Origin: Caryophanales bacterium
Lineage (GTDB): Bacteria; Bacillota_I; Bacilli_A; RFN20; CAG-826
Assembly: GCA_028726925.1 (NCBI GenBank)
Contig: JAQYPI010000129.1
Span: 1-17,566 of the forward strand
Direction: 5' to 3'
DNA: 17,566 nt
In this document: one piece after another, positions 6,932 through 13,305 of the stretch
How the letters are laid out: every line of letters starts with the position of its first letter
Numbering within the stretch: position 1 is the stretch's first letter
The notes under the pieces: model-generated
Databases searched by the model: none
What the model saw: only the letters and a program-made list of their open reading frames with translations
Told to the model about the DNA's origin: nothing
Made by a program: the position numbers and the translations under genes

Positions 6932-8065
6932 TTAATTCGGGCGCATCGTCTTCATGGAGAGCCACATGAGACGCATGCCGAAGAGGAAGATGAAGAGCAT
7001 GAGGGAGAATTGCGTCAACAAGAACCCGAGCGCGAGGGAGAGGAGGGCGGGTGCCACGCCGGCCCAGTAGGCGATCTTCTGCGTTTCCCAGAACGTGTAA
7101 ACGCGGAAGGGGTTGCGCTTGCCGCGGGTAAGCAGGAAGACGACAAGGCCGAAAATCACTTCGAGGCCCGCGTAAATCGCAAGGACGATTCCCGCGTAGC
7201 TCCACGAGCTGGAAAGCTTTTGACGGTTCGTGGCGGTCACGATGATTTGGCGATATTGTTCCGTGACGGAATTCTTGAGTTCTTCGCCCGTGAGGGGTTG
7301 ACCCATGTTGTCCCGAACCTTCGTCGCGATGGCGGAGAAGTTCGTGCCTTCGATGTCGGCGTTGTTTCCGATGAGAGTGGAACCAGAACCCGCGGCGTTA
7401 TAACGGCCGATCATGAAGGAATCCTGGCCGAACGCGATGAAGTTCGTGGCGTATTTCGCGTCCTCGGCGCCATAGCCTTTGCGATATTCGTCTTTGTAGG
7501 GGTTCTTGCCGCTCGTGATGCGGGCGAAGAAGATCGAGTCTTCGACGGTGTAACCGCCGACCGCGCTGGAATTCACGAACGCCTCGAACATTACCTTGTC
7601 TTGGGTCGCGGAATAATCCGCGTACCAAGTCGAGGGGGTTGTTTCCCCGGGAACGGTATAGGCGATATCACTCCATTTCTCGTTGACGGAAGGATGGCCA
7701 TCTTGAATGGTCAAGACGACGCCCTTGTCGGCGAGGGCTTTCGAGAAATTCGTGAGTTGCTGATCGAGGGAATAGTTCGGGGCGCCCAGCACGCTTTCAC
7801 CGTAATCCACTTGCAAACGGGTCACGAGGTTCGGGACGTCTGCGAGGACAACGGAAGCGAGGGCGAGGCCCACCGCGAGGAAATTCCACCAGAATCCGTG
7901 GTATTCGCGAGAGGCTTTGACGCAGGCGTCGTTGTTGACGAGGGTCATGAAGGACGTCTTGAGTTTGTCCTTCGTCTCGGGGGACATCTTCTTTTTGGCT
8001 TTTTTCGGCTGTTGCTTCACCGTTGTGGCCTTAATGGGTTTCTTTTTCTTTTTCTTGTTGGACAT
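6932..8065 (-). CDS. Membrane protein, DUF1189-like layout, unknown function
   Basis: The protein has 377 aa. It has a very Lys-rich N-terminus (KKKKKKP), a membrane segment at about 57-77, a probable extracytoplasmic domain of about 210 residues, and three C-terminal membrane segments (about 289-313, 331-351, 353-370). One N-terminal and several C-terminal helices around an outside loop recall the DUF1189 family of Bacilli, but I cannot confirm homology. The frame is open to 8188; the ATG at 8065 is preferred because it has an AAAGAGAA purine stretch and avoids overlap with the divergent gene. A possible promoter lies on the minus strand (TTTCCA, 17 bp, TATTGT; about 8120-8090). It is a single gene ended by the bidirectional terminator. 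Confidence 0.78.
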   Translation of the reverse strand: MSNKKKKKKPIKATTVKQQPKKAKKKMSPETKDKLKTSFMTLVNNDACVKASREYHGFWWNFLAVGLALASVVLADVPNLVTRLQVDYGESVLGAPNYSLDQQLTNFSKALADKGVVLTIQDGHPSVNEKWSDIAYTVPGETTPSTWYADYSATQDKVMFEAFVNSSAVGGYTVEDSIFFARITSGKNPYKDEYRKGYGAEDAKYATNFIAFGQDSFMIGRYNAAGSGSTLIGNNADIEGTNFSAIATKVRDNMGQPLTGEELKNSVTEQYRQIIVTATNRQKLSSSWSYAGIVLAIYAGLEVIFGLVVFLLTRGKRNPFRVYTFWETQKIAYWAGVAPALLSLALGFLLTQFSLMLFIFLFGMRLMWLSMKTMRPN

Positions 8066-8177
8066 TTCGGTTCTCTTTTTGCTTAAAGCAAAATAAACAA
8101 TACACGAGATAGGCGGTTTTGGAAACAAAAACCCGTCCGGCCCTTCCTTCTTTCCGATTCGGCGGAAAAAGAACATA

Positions 8178-8699
8178 ATGGATGACATGAGGAATATAAC
8201 GGCAAAAGAACGTCGGGCCGGTTGGGCGAGTTATTTGACTTCTGCCCTTATCCTTGTCTCAATTTTCACTCTCTTTCTGCCGGTTTTGGGCGTCGTGGAT
8301 GAAAACGGGATGCTCTTCTCCTTTTCCTCGCGCCTCCTTTATTTTGGGGGCCTTCAAACGTCGGAGCAGGGCGGTTTGACTTATTCCTTCGCCTTTCGCC
8401 TCAACCCATATTTCCTCGCCGTTTTGGCTTTGGTTTGCCTTTCCTTCTTGTTCGCGTTGCTTGGGAAGAATTCTCCGACCCGCCTGTTTCTTTCTTTGAT
8501 TTCCCTCGTTCTAGCCGCGGTCGCCCTCGGGTTTGCCCCATGGTTTTGTTTGGCCGCGAACGCCCCCATGCCCTCGGATGGGCTTGTTTACGAATACGGG
8601 TTTTTCGTCACGGAATTCCTGTTTGTTTGCTCTGCGATCTTCTTGCTCGTCCTTTGGCTTTGCTCTCGCGCTTTTTGGCGAAAGAAAAAGCAAAAATAA
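8178..8699 (+). CDS. Small four-helix membrane protein of unknown function
   Basis: The protein has 173 aa. Hydrophobic segments lie at about residues 19-39, 79-95, 103-127 and 143-163, with a basic C-terminus (RKKKQK). Only a weak GGAAAAAG site precedes the ATG at 8178. A second in-frame ATG at 8187 lies 7 nt after CATAAT (8174-8179), which could be a -10 box for a leaderless transcript, so the true start may be 8187. It is divergent from the larger membrane protein and separated by about 110 bp. No family is recognised. Confidence 0.68.
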   Translation: MDDMRNITAKERRAGWASYLTSALILVSIFTLFLPVLGVVDENGMLFSFSSRLLYFGGLQTSEQGGLTYSFAFRLNPYFLAVLALVCLSFLFALLGKNSPTRLFLSLISLVLAAVALGFAPWFCLAANAPMPSDGLVYEYGFFVTEFLFVCSAIFLLVLWLCSRAFWRKKKQK

Positions 8700-8735
8700 A
8701 GATAGGTGCCCCCTCTTTTTCTTAGCTTGCCCCTC

Positions 8736-8764
8736 TTGAACGGGCTACCTTTCGGCCCTAATAT
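8736..8764 (+). promoter_or_regulatory. Promoter for the metallo-beta-lactamase-fold gene
   Basis: TTGAAC (8736-8741), a 17-bp spacer, then TAATAT (8759-8764): a good sigma-A-type promoter. The expected start point is near 8771, leaving a leader of about 30 nt that contains the AAGGAGG site of the gene at 8801. Confidence 0.75.
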
Positions 8765-8800
8765 TTCCTTTGCTATCACGCGCGTTAAGGAGGGGTGTCC

Positions 8801-10183
8801 ATGGCAAAGAAATCCAAGGCTAGAAAAAAGGCGGAGCGAGCCGCGAAAAAGCACCCGGTTGCCGCTCTGATCATCGTTTTGCTCCTCGCCGCGCTTTGCG
8901 TCGGGGGATATTTCGCTTACCGCTTCTATTTGGAACAAAACCCCGAGACCTCCTTTGTCTTGAATGGGCCGGACGCCTACACCATCGCGAAAAATTCCGT
9001 TTACGACGAGAAAGGCGCCACCGCGACCTATAACGGTGAGGATGTATCTTCCGAAATCGAGACGTCCTATTCGAAGGATGGCGTTCCTTGCGAAACGGTT
9101 TTCACCGCGGAACCCGGCGCTTACGAGGTCCGATACGAGATTTCTTACAAGAAACTCGAAGCCTCGTTGACGCGCCTCGTGACCGTTTCGGAATTCGAGA
9201 CCGCTTCGTTCTCCGTTTCCTTCCTTGAACTCGGAAACAAATACACGGGTGACTCGGTTTACGTAAAAGCGGGGGAGGTGGACATCCTCATCGACGCGGG
9301 AAGCCGCCAAAGCTCGGCCTCCGCGATCGGGGATTTCCTCCGCCAGGAAGGCAATGTCGAAGATGGCAAGCTCGAATACGTCATCGCGACTCACGCCCAT
9401 CAGGACCACATCGCAGGTTTTGTCGGGACCTCTTCCGTCCCGGGGATTTTCGATCAATTCGAAACGGGGACGATCATCGATTTCGCGAAAACCGAGGCAA
9501 CCTCCTCCATCTACACGAATTACGTTGCCAAGCGAGACGCGGAAGTCGCATCGGGGGCCAAGCATTTCACCGCCCTTGAATGCTACAAGGAGTCCGTCGA
9601 AGGGGCCCAAAGGGTTTACGATCTCGCCCCGGGAATCACGATGGAAATCCTGTACCACAAGTTCTATGAAGAGACGGCGAAAGGGAACGAAAACGACTAC
9701 TCTGTGGCCTTGCTTTTCACCCAAGGGAACAACCATTACCTCTTTACCGGCGACCTGGAAGAAGATGGCGAAGCCTCCCTCGTGGAGAAAAACGATCTGC
9801 CGGAAGTGGTGCTGTTCAAAGGGGCACACCACGGTTCTTACACTGCCAACTCCGACGCTTTGCTTTCGGTGATTAAGCCGAAGGTCGTCTGCATTTGCTG
9901 TTGCGCGGGCACGACGGAATTCCGCCCGAGCGTGGGCAATGAATTCCCCGCCCAGGCGGCTGTCAATCGCCTTGGCCAATACACGGAACGGATCTATGTG
10001 ACAAGTTTGTGGGACCCGGATGCCGAGGGAGGCGTCCGTTCCCTCAACGGGACCATCACGTGCCGGTCCTCATTTGGGAACGGCTTGGAGGATTTCGTGG
10101 TCCACGGGAGCGTCTCGGATACGATTCTCAAGGACACGGAATGGTTCAAGGCCAACCGAACGTGGCCAACCCGTGCATCTTGA
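8801..10183 (+). CDS. Membrane-anchored ComEC-type metallo-beta-lactamase-fold hydrolase
   Basis: The protein has 460 aa. A Lys-rich N-terminus is followed by one membrane segment (about 20-42), so the remainder should face outward. Residues about 50-132 look like a short bacterial Ig-like (DUF5011-type) domain. Residues about 138-435 are a metallo-beta-lactamase fold of the ComEC C-terminal kind: H198-x-H200-x-D202-H203 (THAHQDHIAG), FTGDLEE with D318, and KGAHHGS with H343/H344. These are the metal ligands of hydrolases acting on nucleic acids or phosphoesters. The Cys cluster CICCC (364-368) is unusual for an exported domain. The channel part of ComEC is missing, so this is not a full DNA-uptake channel. 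The ATG at 8801 follows AAGGAGG by 7 nt; the in-frame GTG at 8795 is too close to it. The substrate is unknown. Confidence 0.85.
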   Translation: MAKKSKARKKAERAAKKHPVAALIIVLLLAALCVGGYFAYRFYLEQNPETSFVLNGPDAYTIAKNSVYDEKGATATYNGEDVSSEIETSYSKDGVPCETVFTAEPGAYEVRYEISYKKLEASLTRLVTVSEFETASFSVSFLELGNKYTGDSVYVKAGEVDILIDAGSRQSSASAIGDFLRQEGNVEDGKLEYVIATHAHQDHIAGFVGTSSVPGIFDQFETGTIIDFAKTEATSSIYTNYVAKRDAEVASGAKHFTALECYKESVEGAQRVYDLAPGITMEILYHKFYEETAKGNENDYSVALLFTQGNNHYLFTGDLEEDGEASLVEKNDLPEVVLFKGAHHGSYTANSDALLSVIKPKVVCICCCAGTTEFRPSVGNEFPAQAAVNRLGQYTERIYVTSLWDPDAEGGVRSLNGTITCRSSFGNGLEDFVVHGSVSDTILKDTEWFKANRTWPTRAS

Positions 10184-10194
10184 AAGCGTTCGTG

Positions 10195-10200
10195 TATAAT
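10195..10200 (+). promoter_or_regulatory. Probable -10 box for ssrA
   Basis: A perfect TATAAT lies 12-17 nt after the stop of the upstream gene and about 38 nt before the mature tmRNA 5' end. No good -35 is visible at the right spacing; TTGAAA at 10180-10185 is only 9 bp away. The start would be near 10207, giving a short leader to be removed by RNase P. Confidence 0.55.
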
Positions 10201-10205
10201 AATCG

Positions 10206-10227
10206 GGCCAAGAAGTGTTGCTTGGCC
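10206..10227 (+). other. Hairpin just upstream of mature tmRNA
   Basis: GGCCAAG, an 8-nt loop, then CTTGGCC form a perfect 7-bp stem, followed by ATTCTTTCG. It could be a weak terminator of the preceding gene, or a leader hairpin of pre-tmRNA at the predicted transcript start. The poor T run favours the second reading. Confidence 0.5.
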
Positions 10228-10237
10228 ATTCTTTCGT

Positions 10238-10630
10238 GGGGCCGTAATGGTTTTGACGGGGGAACGTCTGGCTTTGACTGCAGCAAGGTGGCGACTCACC
10301 GCCAAAAAACAATAACTGACAACACTGTCAAACCTTGGATGCTCGGTAACAACAACCGCGTCCTCGCTCGCGCCTAATTCGCACCTGAAACAAGGTTCCG
10401 CTTGATGCGGACGAGCACGTCCTACCCCGCGTTCGCGCCTTGGCGGTGATAGGGCGCAACAAAAGGCGATAAGGGCTCGCCCTAACGGAAGCGAGCCACG
10501 AAAACCTCACGTTGAGTCGTCGGGTCCACTTGTCTTGGTCCAGCCCGGCGACGATTCGACCAAGGCTAAGCTGTAGACGTCAGGGATGGATGTCCTTCGG
10601 ACCGGGGTTCGACTCCCCGCGACTCCACCA
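10238..10630 (+). ncRNA. ssrA: tmRNA (transfer-messenger RNA), SsrA
   Basis: A 393-nt RNA gene that rescues stalled ribosomes with SmpB and tags the unfinished protein for proteolysis. The 5' part has GGGGCCG (acceptor strand) and the GGTTTTGACGGG block typical of tmRNA. The 3' part has a T arm (CGGGG, TTCGACT, CCCCG), acceptor strand CGACTCC, discriminator A and an encoded CCA. The G3-U pair needed for alanine charging is kept. The acceptor stem has a C-A mismatch at pair 5 (GGGGCCG against CGACTCC). The tag reading frame and pseudoknot region lie between the two halves. The gene has its own likely promoter and two terminator candidates downstream. Confidence 0.95.
10318..10377 (+). other. 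tmRNA tag reading frame
   Basis: Resume codon GAC, preceded by TAACT, starts a 19-residue tag, DNTVKPWMLGNNNRVLARA, ending in TAA at 10375-10377. The GAC start, the length and the P-x-M-L plus Asn core recall Mycoplasma tags rather than the short tags of most Bacilli, which end in LAA. The resume codon is inferred by comparison, not proven; the stop is clear. Confidence 0.72.
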
Positions 10631-10642
10631 AATTGAAATAAT

Positions 10643-10679
10643 GGGTTGGCGCAATGAAATTAAGACATTGAACCCTTTT
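10643..10679 (+). terminator. Likely ssrA terminator
   Basis: GGGTT, a 4-nt bulge, CAATG, a 9-nt loop, then CATTG-AACCC followed by TTTT. It starts 12 nt after the mature tmRNA end. The bulge and short T run make it a moderate terminator. Confidence 0.55.
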
Positions 10680-10680
10680 A

Positions 10681-10935
10681 GTATCAAAACACGGTGTATT
10701 TTCATTTTGTATCAAAATGGTTCATCTTTGCCCAAAAAGACTTGGAATTGGTCGCAATTTCAAGTCTTTTTCAACTAAACCCGCCCTTTTGCGGAACAAC
10801 CCCCTTTTTTGTGCATGACGCTTCGCGATGCAAAAGAACCGTTTGATATTTCTATAAGGCCCTGACATTCGCTTACAAAAAGTAAAGAAATTCCTTTATT
10901 CGAAGAAAAAAGGGTTTATTACCATTGTATCAAAA
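10681..10935 (+). repeat. Three dispersed GTATCAAAA copies
   Basis: GTATCAAAA occurs at 10681-10689, 10709-10717 and 10927-10935. The middle copy sits inside the dyad CATTTTG-TAT-CAAAATG (10703-10719). They may be binding sites or chance repeats in AT-rich DNA. Confidence 0.4.
10734..10771 (+). terminator. Strong rho-independent terminator downstream of ssrA
   Basis: AAAAAGACTTG pairs perfectly with CAAGTCTTTTT, extended inward by AATT/AATT pairs. The long A/T flanks make it able to work in both directions. Confidence 0.75.
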
Positions 10936-11044
10936 CCGAAAATCTCACTAACGCGGCATGAGGTGCTGCGAACAAGTTTCTTTTACATTTGCAAGCGCTT
11001 CGGTCGGGTTGTTTTTGATTCGCTTTCTACAAAGGAGGAAAGGT

Positions 11045-11902
11045 ATGTTTACGTACAAAAAGGTTACGCATTACGTCAACGTTGCCATGTTGGTTTTGGT
11101 TGGTTTGTCGTATTTGCTTATTCTTATTTTAGGAATGTCCTCCGCTTCAGAAAGCGATTTTTGGGGGAAATTGTTCGCGTTTATTTTGTATCTTGTGGCA
11201 ACGGGCCTCTTCGGCGGTTTTTTGGCTTTTTATTGCGTAAAAAGCATTCCAGATGCCGATTGGGAAATGGCAAGCACCGCTTCGACGGTTGTTGCAAGCG
11301 TCGGTCAAATTTTTGCAGTTGTGGCAATAGTGTGGTCTAACGTAAGCGCGGCTTCGCACGTAAACGTTTGGCAAAATTTGGTTGACGGTTGGCTGATAAT
11401 GTCGGCTGGTTTTGCGTTGTTTTCCTTTTGCAATCGTTGGTTCTGGGATAACAGCTTTTCGTATTCGATGTCGGAACTGCATTCTAGCACCGGTTATTCT
11501 AGCGGCAGTAATTCGTATTCGTCGGGAAGTTCCAACTCGGAAAGCGACGAGGAAAAAGAGCGTAGACGAAAACGAGAAGAAGCCGATCGGGCCTCCGAAG
11601 AAGCGCGTCAAGAAGAGCGTATACGCGAAGAAGAGTCTCGCGAGTACTACAAACACTACTATCACACGGAAACCGAGGTGGAAGTGCGTCAAATCAGCGC
11701 TGTGTACTCCTCTCCCGTTATGGGCGCGCCCGTTTGCGACTACGAGGTGAATATTACTTTCACTTTCAAAACTGCGTCGGGTAGTACGCAAACCAAAAAA
11801 ACGTCGTTCAAAGCAGATTGCCAATCGGCCACTATGTACCATTATAGCGCGAGCGACGCCGAGTACTCCTACGGTTACATGTTGGACGACTACTACTATT
11901 AA
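11045..11902 (+). CDS. Four-helix membrane protein with Ser-rich linker and charged coiled coil
   Basis: The protein has 285 aa. Membrane segments lie at about residues 11-31, 41-64, 81-100 and 113-130. A Ser/Gly-rich linker (146-166) and a highly charged coiled coil (168-200, E, R and K runs) follow. The C-terminal domain of about 75 residues is rich in Tyr and Thr and ends DDYYY; its EVNITFTFKTASGS-type strands suggest a small beta fold. The start is well defined by AAAGGAGG six nt before the ATG; upstream in-frame codons to 10958 have no site. By eye, base and codon use (TTG, TTT, TCG, GTT, CGT) is AT-richer than the neighbours, suggesting different origin. I do not recognise the family. 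It may be a small accessory gene acquired next to ssrA. Confidence 0.8.
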   Translation: MFTYKKVTHYVNVAMLVLVGLSYLLILILGMSSASESDFWGKLFAFILYLVATGLFGGFLAFYCVKSIPDADWEMASTASTVVASVGQIFAVVAIVWSNVSAASHVNVWQNLVDGWLIMSAGFALFSFCNRWFWDNSFSYSMSELHSSTGYSSGSNSYSSGSSNSESDEEKERRRKREEADRASEEARQEERIREEESREYYKHYYHTETEVEVRQISAVYSSPVMGAPVCDYEVNITFTFKTASGSTQTKKTSFKADCQSATMYHYSASDAEYSYGYMLDDYYY

Positions 11903-12036
11903 CCGCAATTTTTGTAACGAAGAATTTTCAGAATCCCACGGCGAGTTCATGGTTGCTTTTGCTCTTGCCCTCATTCCTTGAGCGTTTCGGACCTCTTTTG
12001 TGTTTATCGCTCAAATCGCGTTTCAATATCCTGTTC

Positions 12037-12061
12037 TCCCGTTTATCCGCGGGATTTCTTT
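12037..12061 (+). terminator. Possible terminator after the 11045-11902 gene
   Basis: TCCCG, an 8-nt loop, CGGGA and TTTCTTTT. The stem is only 5 bp and lies 135 nt after the gene, just before the -10 box of the next gene. Upstream of it, TTGAGCG (11978-11984) and CGCTCAA (12008-12014) form a 7-bp inverted repeat. Confidence 0.4.
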
Positions 12062-12063
12062 TG

Positions 12064-12069
12064 TAAAAT
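12064..12069 (+). promoter_or_regulatory. -10 box suggesting a leaderless lipoprotein mRNA
   Basis: TAAAAT, with TG directly before it, lies exactly 6 nt upstream of the ATG at 12076. No Shine-Dalgarno sequence is present, so transcription may start at the start codon. No clear -35 is visible. Confidence 0.4.
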
Positions 12070-12075
12070 GGGGTC

Positions 12076-13305
12076 ATGATCAAAACGCAACGAATCCTTC
12101 TTTTTGCCTCTTCCCTTCTTTCCATGACCGCGTGCTCCCTTCCCATTTCGCCTTCGGAAAGCTCCGAGGAAAACCCCGTTTCGAGCGACTCTCCCGAAAC
12201 GCCTTCAGAAGAGACCTCAAGCGAGCAGGAACCCTCTTCTTCCTCGGAAGAGTCCTCCTCGTCGAGCGAGCCTGCCCCGTCATCAAGCGAAGAAGAAAGT
12301 AGCGACTCGGAACCCTCCTCCTCTTCTTCCGGCAAAAGCATCTATGACTGCAATTCCACCGCTCAAAGGGATCGGTTTCTCGCGGATGGTTATCACCCTT
12401 TGTTCAAGGATCCCAACTTCAAGAACGGTTTTTCCGTGAGCAGGACGACCACGGACGAAGAAGGTGGCCCCTTCTACCCGAATCCCCTTCGTTTCTATTC
12501 CTCTTTGTCGTCCCCTTCTTGGCAAGTCGCCCAGTGGTGGAGCCATTACAACATCTTCGTGAAAGGCTTCTCTCACGAAGTTTATAACGACGGCCTCGGG
12601 CACCGTATCGTGTCGAAAGGAGAAACCATCGGCGAGGAATTCGTCCCCGCGAAAGTGTTCGCTGTCGACTCGGAATCCGGGTCCATTTACTTGGAATGCA
12701 ATTCCCAAATTGAATACGATGCCCCCCGCAAATCGGGTGAAGGTTGGACCCATTTGCTCTTCTCCCAGGGGTTCGAGAATGACCTCGTTTACGTATCCAA
12801 AAGCAAATCCATCGTCATGGAAACCACCTACGAGGTGAAGAAATTCGAGGATCACATGAACGGGCAGGCGAACCCAAACCTTCACGCCGCCCAACTCGTT
12901 TGGTATATCACGATCCAGAACCGCAACCCAAGCAGCCCGAACTACGGCAACTACATTTGGTTCGGCCTGAACCTTTGGGATAATCGCACCTCAGGCAAAG
13001 AGACGACCCTTTATGCCGCTCACGACGGAGGGACCTCGGCCTTCATTTATTCTCCTGGAAGCGCCGCTTTCCTTTCGAGCAACGACAACAAGCAACCGGT
13101 CCCCCACCAGAAAGTGACCGCGCGCATCGATGTTGTCGATATCGCCCGGCAAGCCTATGAACTCGCTTTGGAACGCGGGTATCTCGGCGAAACCAAATTC
13201 GAGGATCTCGCCATCGGGGGGATGAATTTCGGCTTCGAGGTCCCCGGCACCTACAACATCGGCGTCGAGTTTGAGTCAATCGGCATCTACACGAAAGCCC
13301 TATGA
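12076..13305 (+). CDS. Surface lipoprotein with Ser/Glu-rich linker, unknown C-terminal domain
   Basis: The protein has 409 aa. A signal peptide with a lipobox ends at C20 (SMTAC). Residues about 22-87 are almost pure Ser, Glu, Pro and Asp, a flexible spacer common in lipoproteins of gut Bacillota. The remaining 320 residues form a globular domain rich in aromatic residues (SQVAQWW-type region around 130-150; VWYITIQNRNP and YIWFGLNLWDNR near 275-305). This resembles beta-sandwich carbohydrate-binding or glycan-active proteins, but I cannot name the family. The ATG lacks a ribosome site (possible leaderless start). The 3' end overlaps the opposite-strand Lgt-like gene by 6 bp. Its job at the cell surface is probably glycan binding or breakdown, which is inference. 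Confidence 0.82.
   Translation: MIKTQRILLFASSLLSMTACSLPISPSESSEENPVSSDSPETPSEETSSEQEPSSSSEESSSSSEPAPSSSEEESSDSEPSSSSSGKSIYDCNSTAQRDRFLADGYHPLFKDPNFKNGFSVSRTTTDEEGGPFYPNPLRFYSSLSSPSWQVAQWWSHYNIFVKGFSHEVYNDGLGHRIVSKGETIGEEFVPAKVFAVDSESGSIYLECNSQIEYDAPRKSGEGWTHLLFSQGFENDLVYVSKSKSIVMETTYEVKKFEDHMNGQANPNLHAAQLVWYITIQNRNPSSPNYGNYIWFGLNLWDNRTSGKETTLYAAHDGGTSAFIYSPGSAAFLSSNDNKQPVPHQKVTARIDVVDIARQAYELALERGYLGETKFEDLAIGGMNFGFEVPGTYNIGVEFESIGIYTKAL

Larger units (their letters stand above)
10631..11044. other. AT-rich non-coding stretch between ssrA and the next gene
   Basis: This 414-nt gap is clearly richer in A and T than the flanking genes. It holds two terminator-like hairpins (10643-10679, 10734-10771), three GTATCAAAA copies, an imperfect hairpin at about 10813-10833 and an AAAGGAGG site at 11031-11038. 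I see no convincing coding sequence or tRNA. No copy of the tmRNA 3' end, as expected for an integration scar, is visible. Confidence 0.6.

Noticed and set aside
8588..9979. Minus-strand open frame of 463 codons opposite the metallo-beta-lactamase gene
   Set aside because: The plus strand has a promoter, ribosome site and all metal ligands; the minus frame has none and reflects GC-rich codon structure.
10180..10200. TTGAAA plus TATAAT as a full ssrA promoter
   Set aside because: The spacing is only 9 bp, too short for a sigma-A promoter; only the -10 box is retained.
10988..11001. TGCAAGCGCTTCGG as a CcpA cre site
   Set aside because: The final CA of the consensus is missing and the gene is not a clear carbon-metabolism gene.
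11147..11974. Minus-strand open frame of 275 codons opposite the 11045-11902 gene
   Set aside because: The plus strand has a perfect ribosome site, clear membrane helices and plausible composition; the minus frame is low quality.
10238..12075. Direct repeat of the tmRNA 3' end as an integration scar
   Set aside because: I searched by eye for the GACTCCACCA end downstream and found none in the window.
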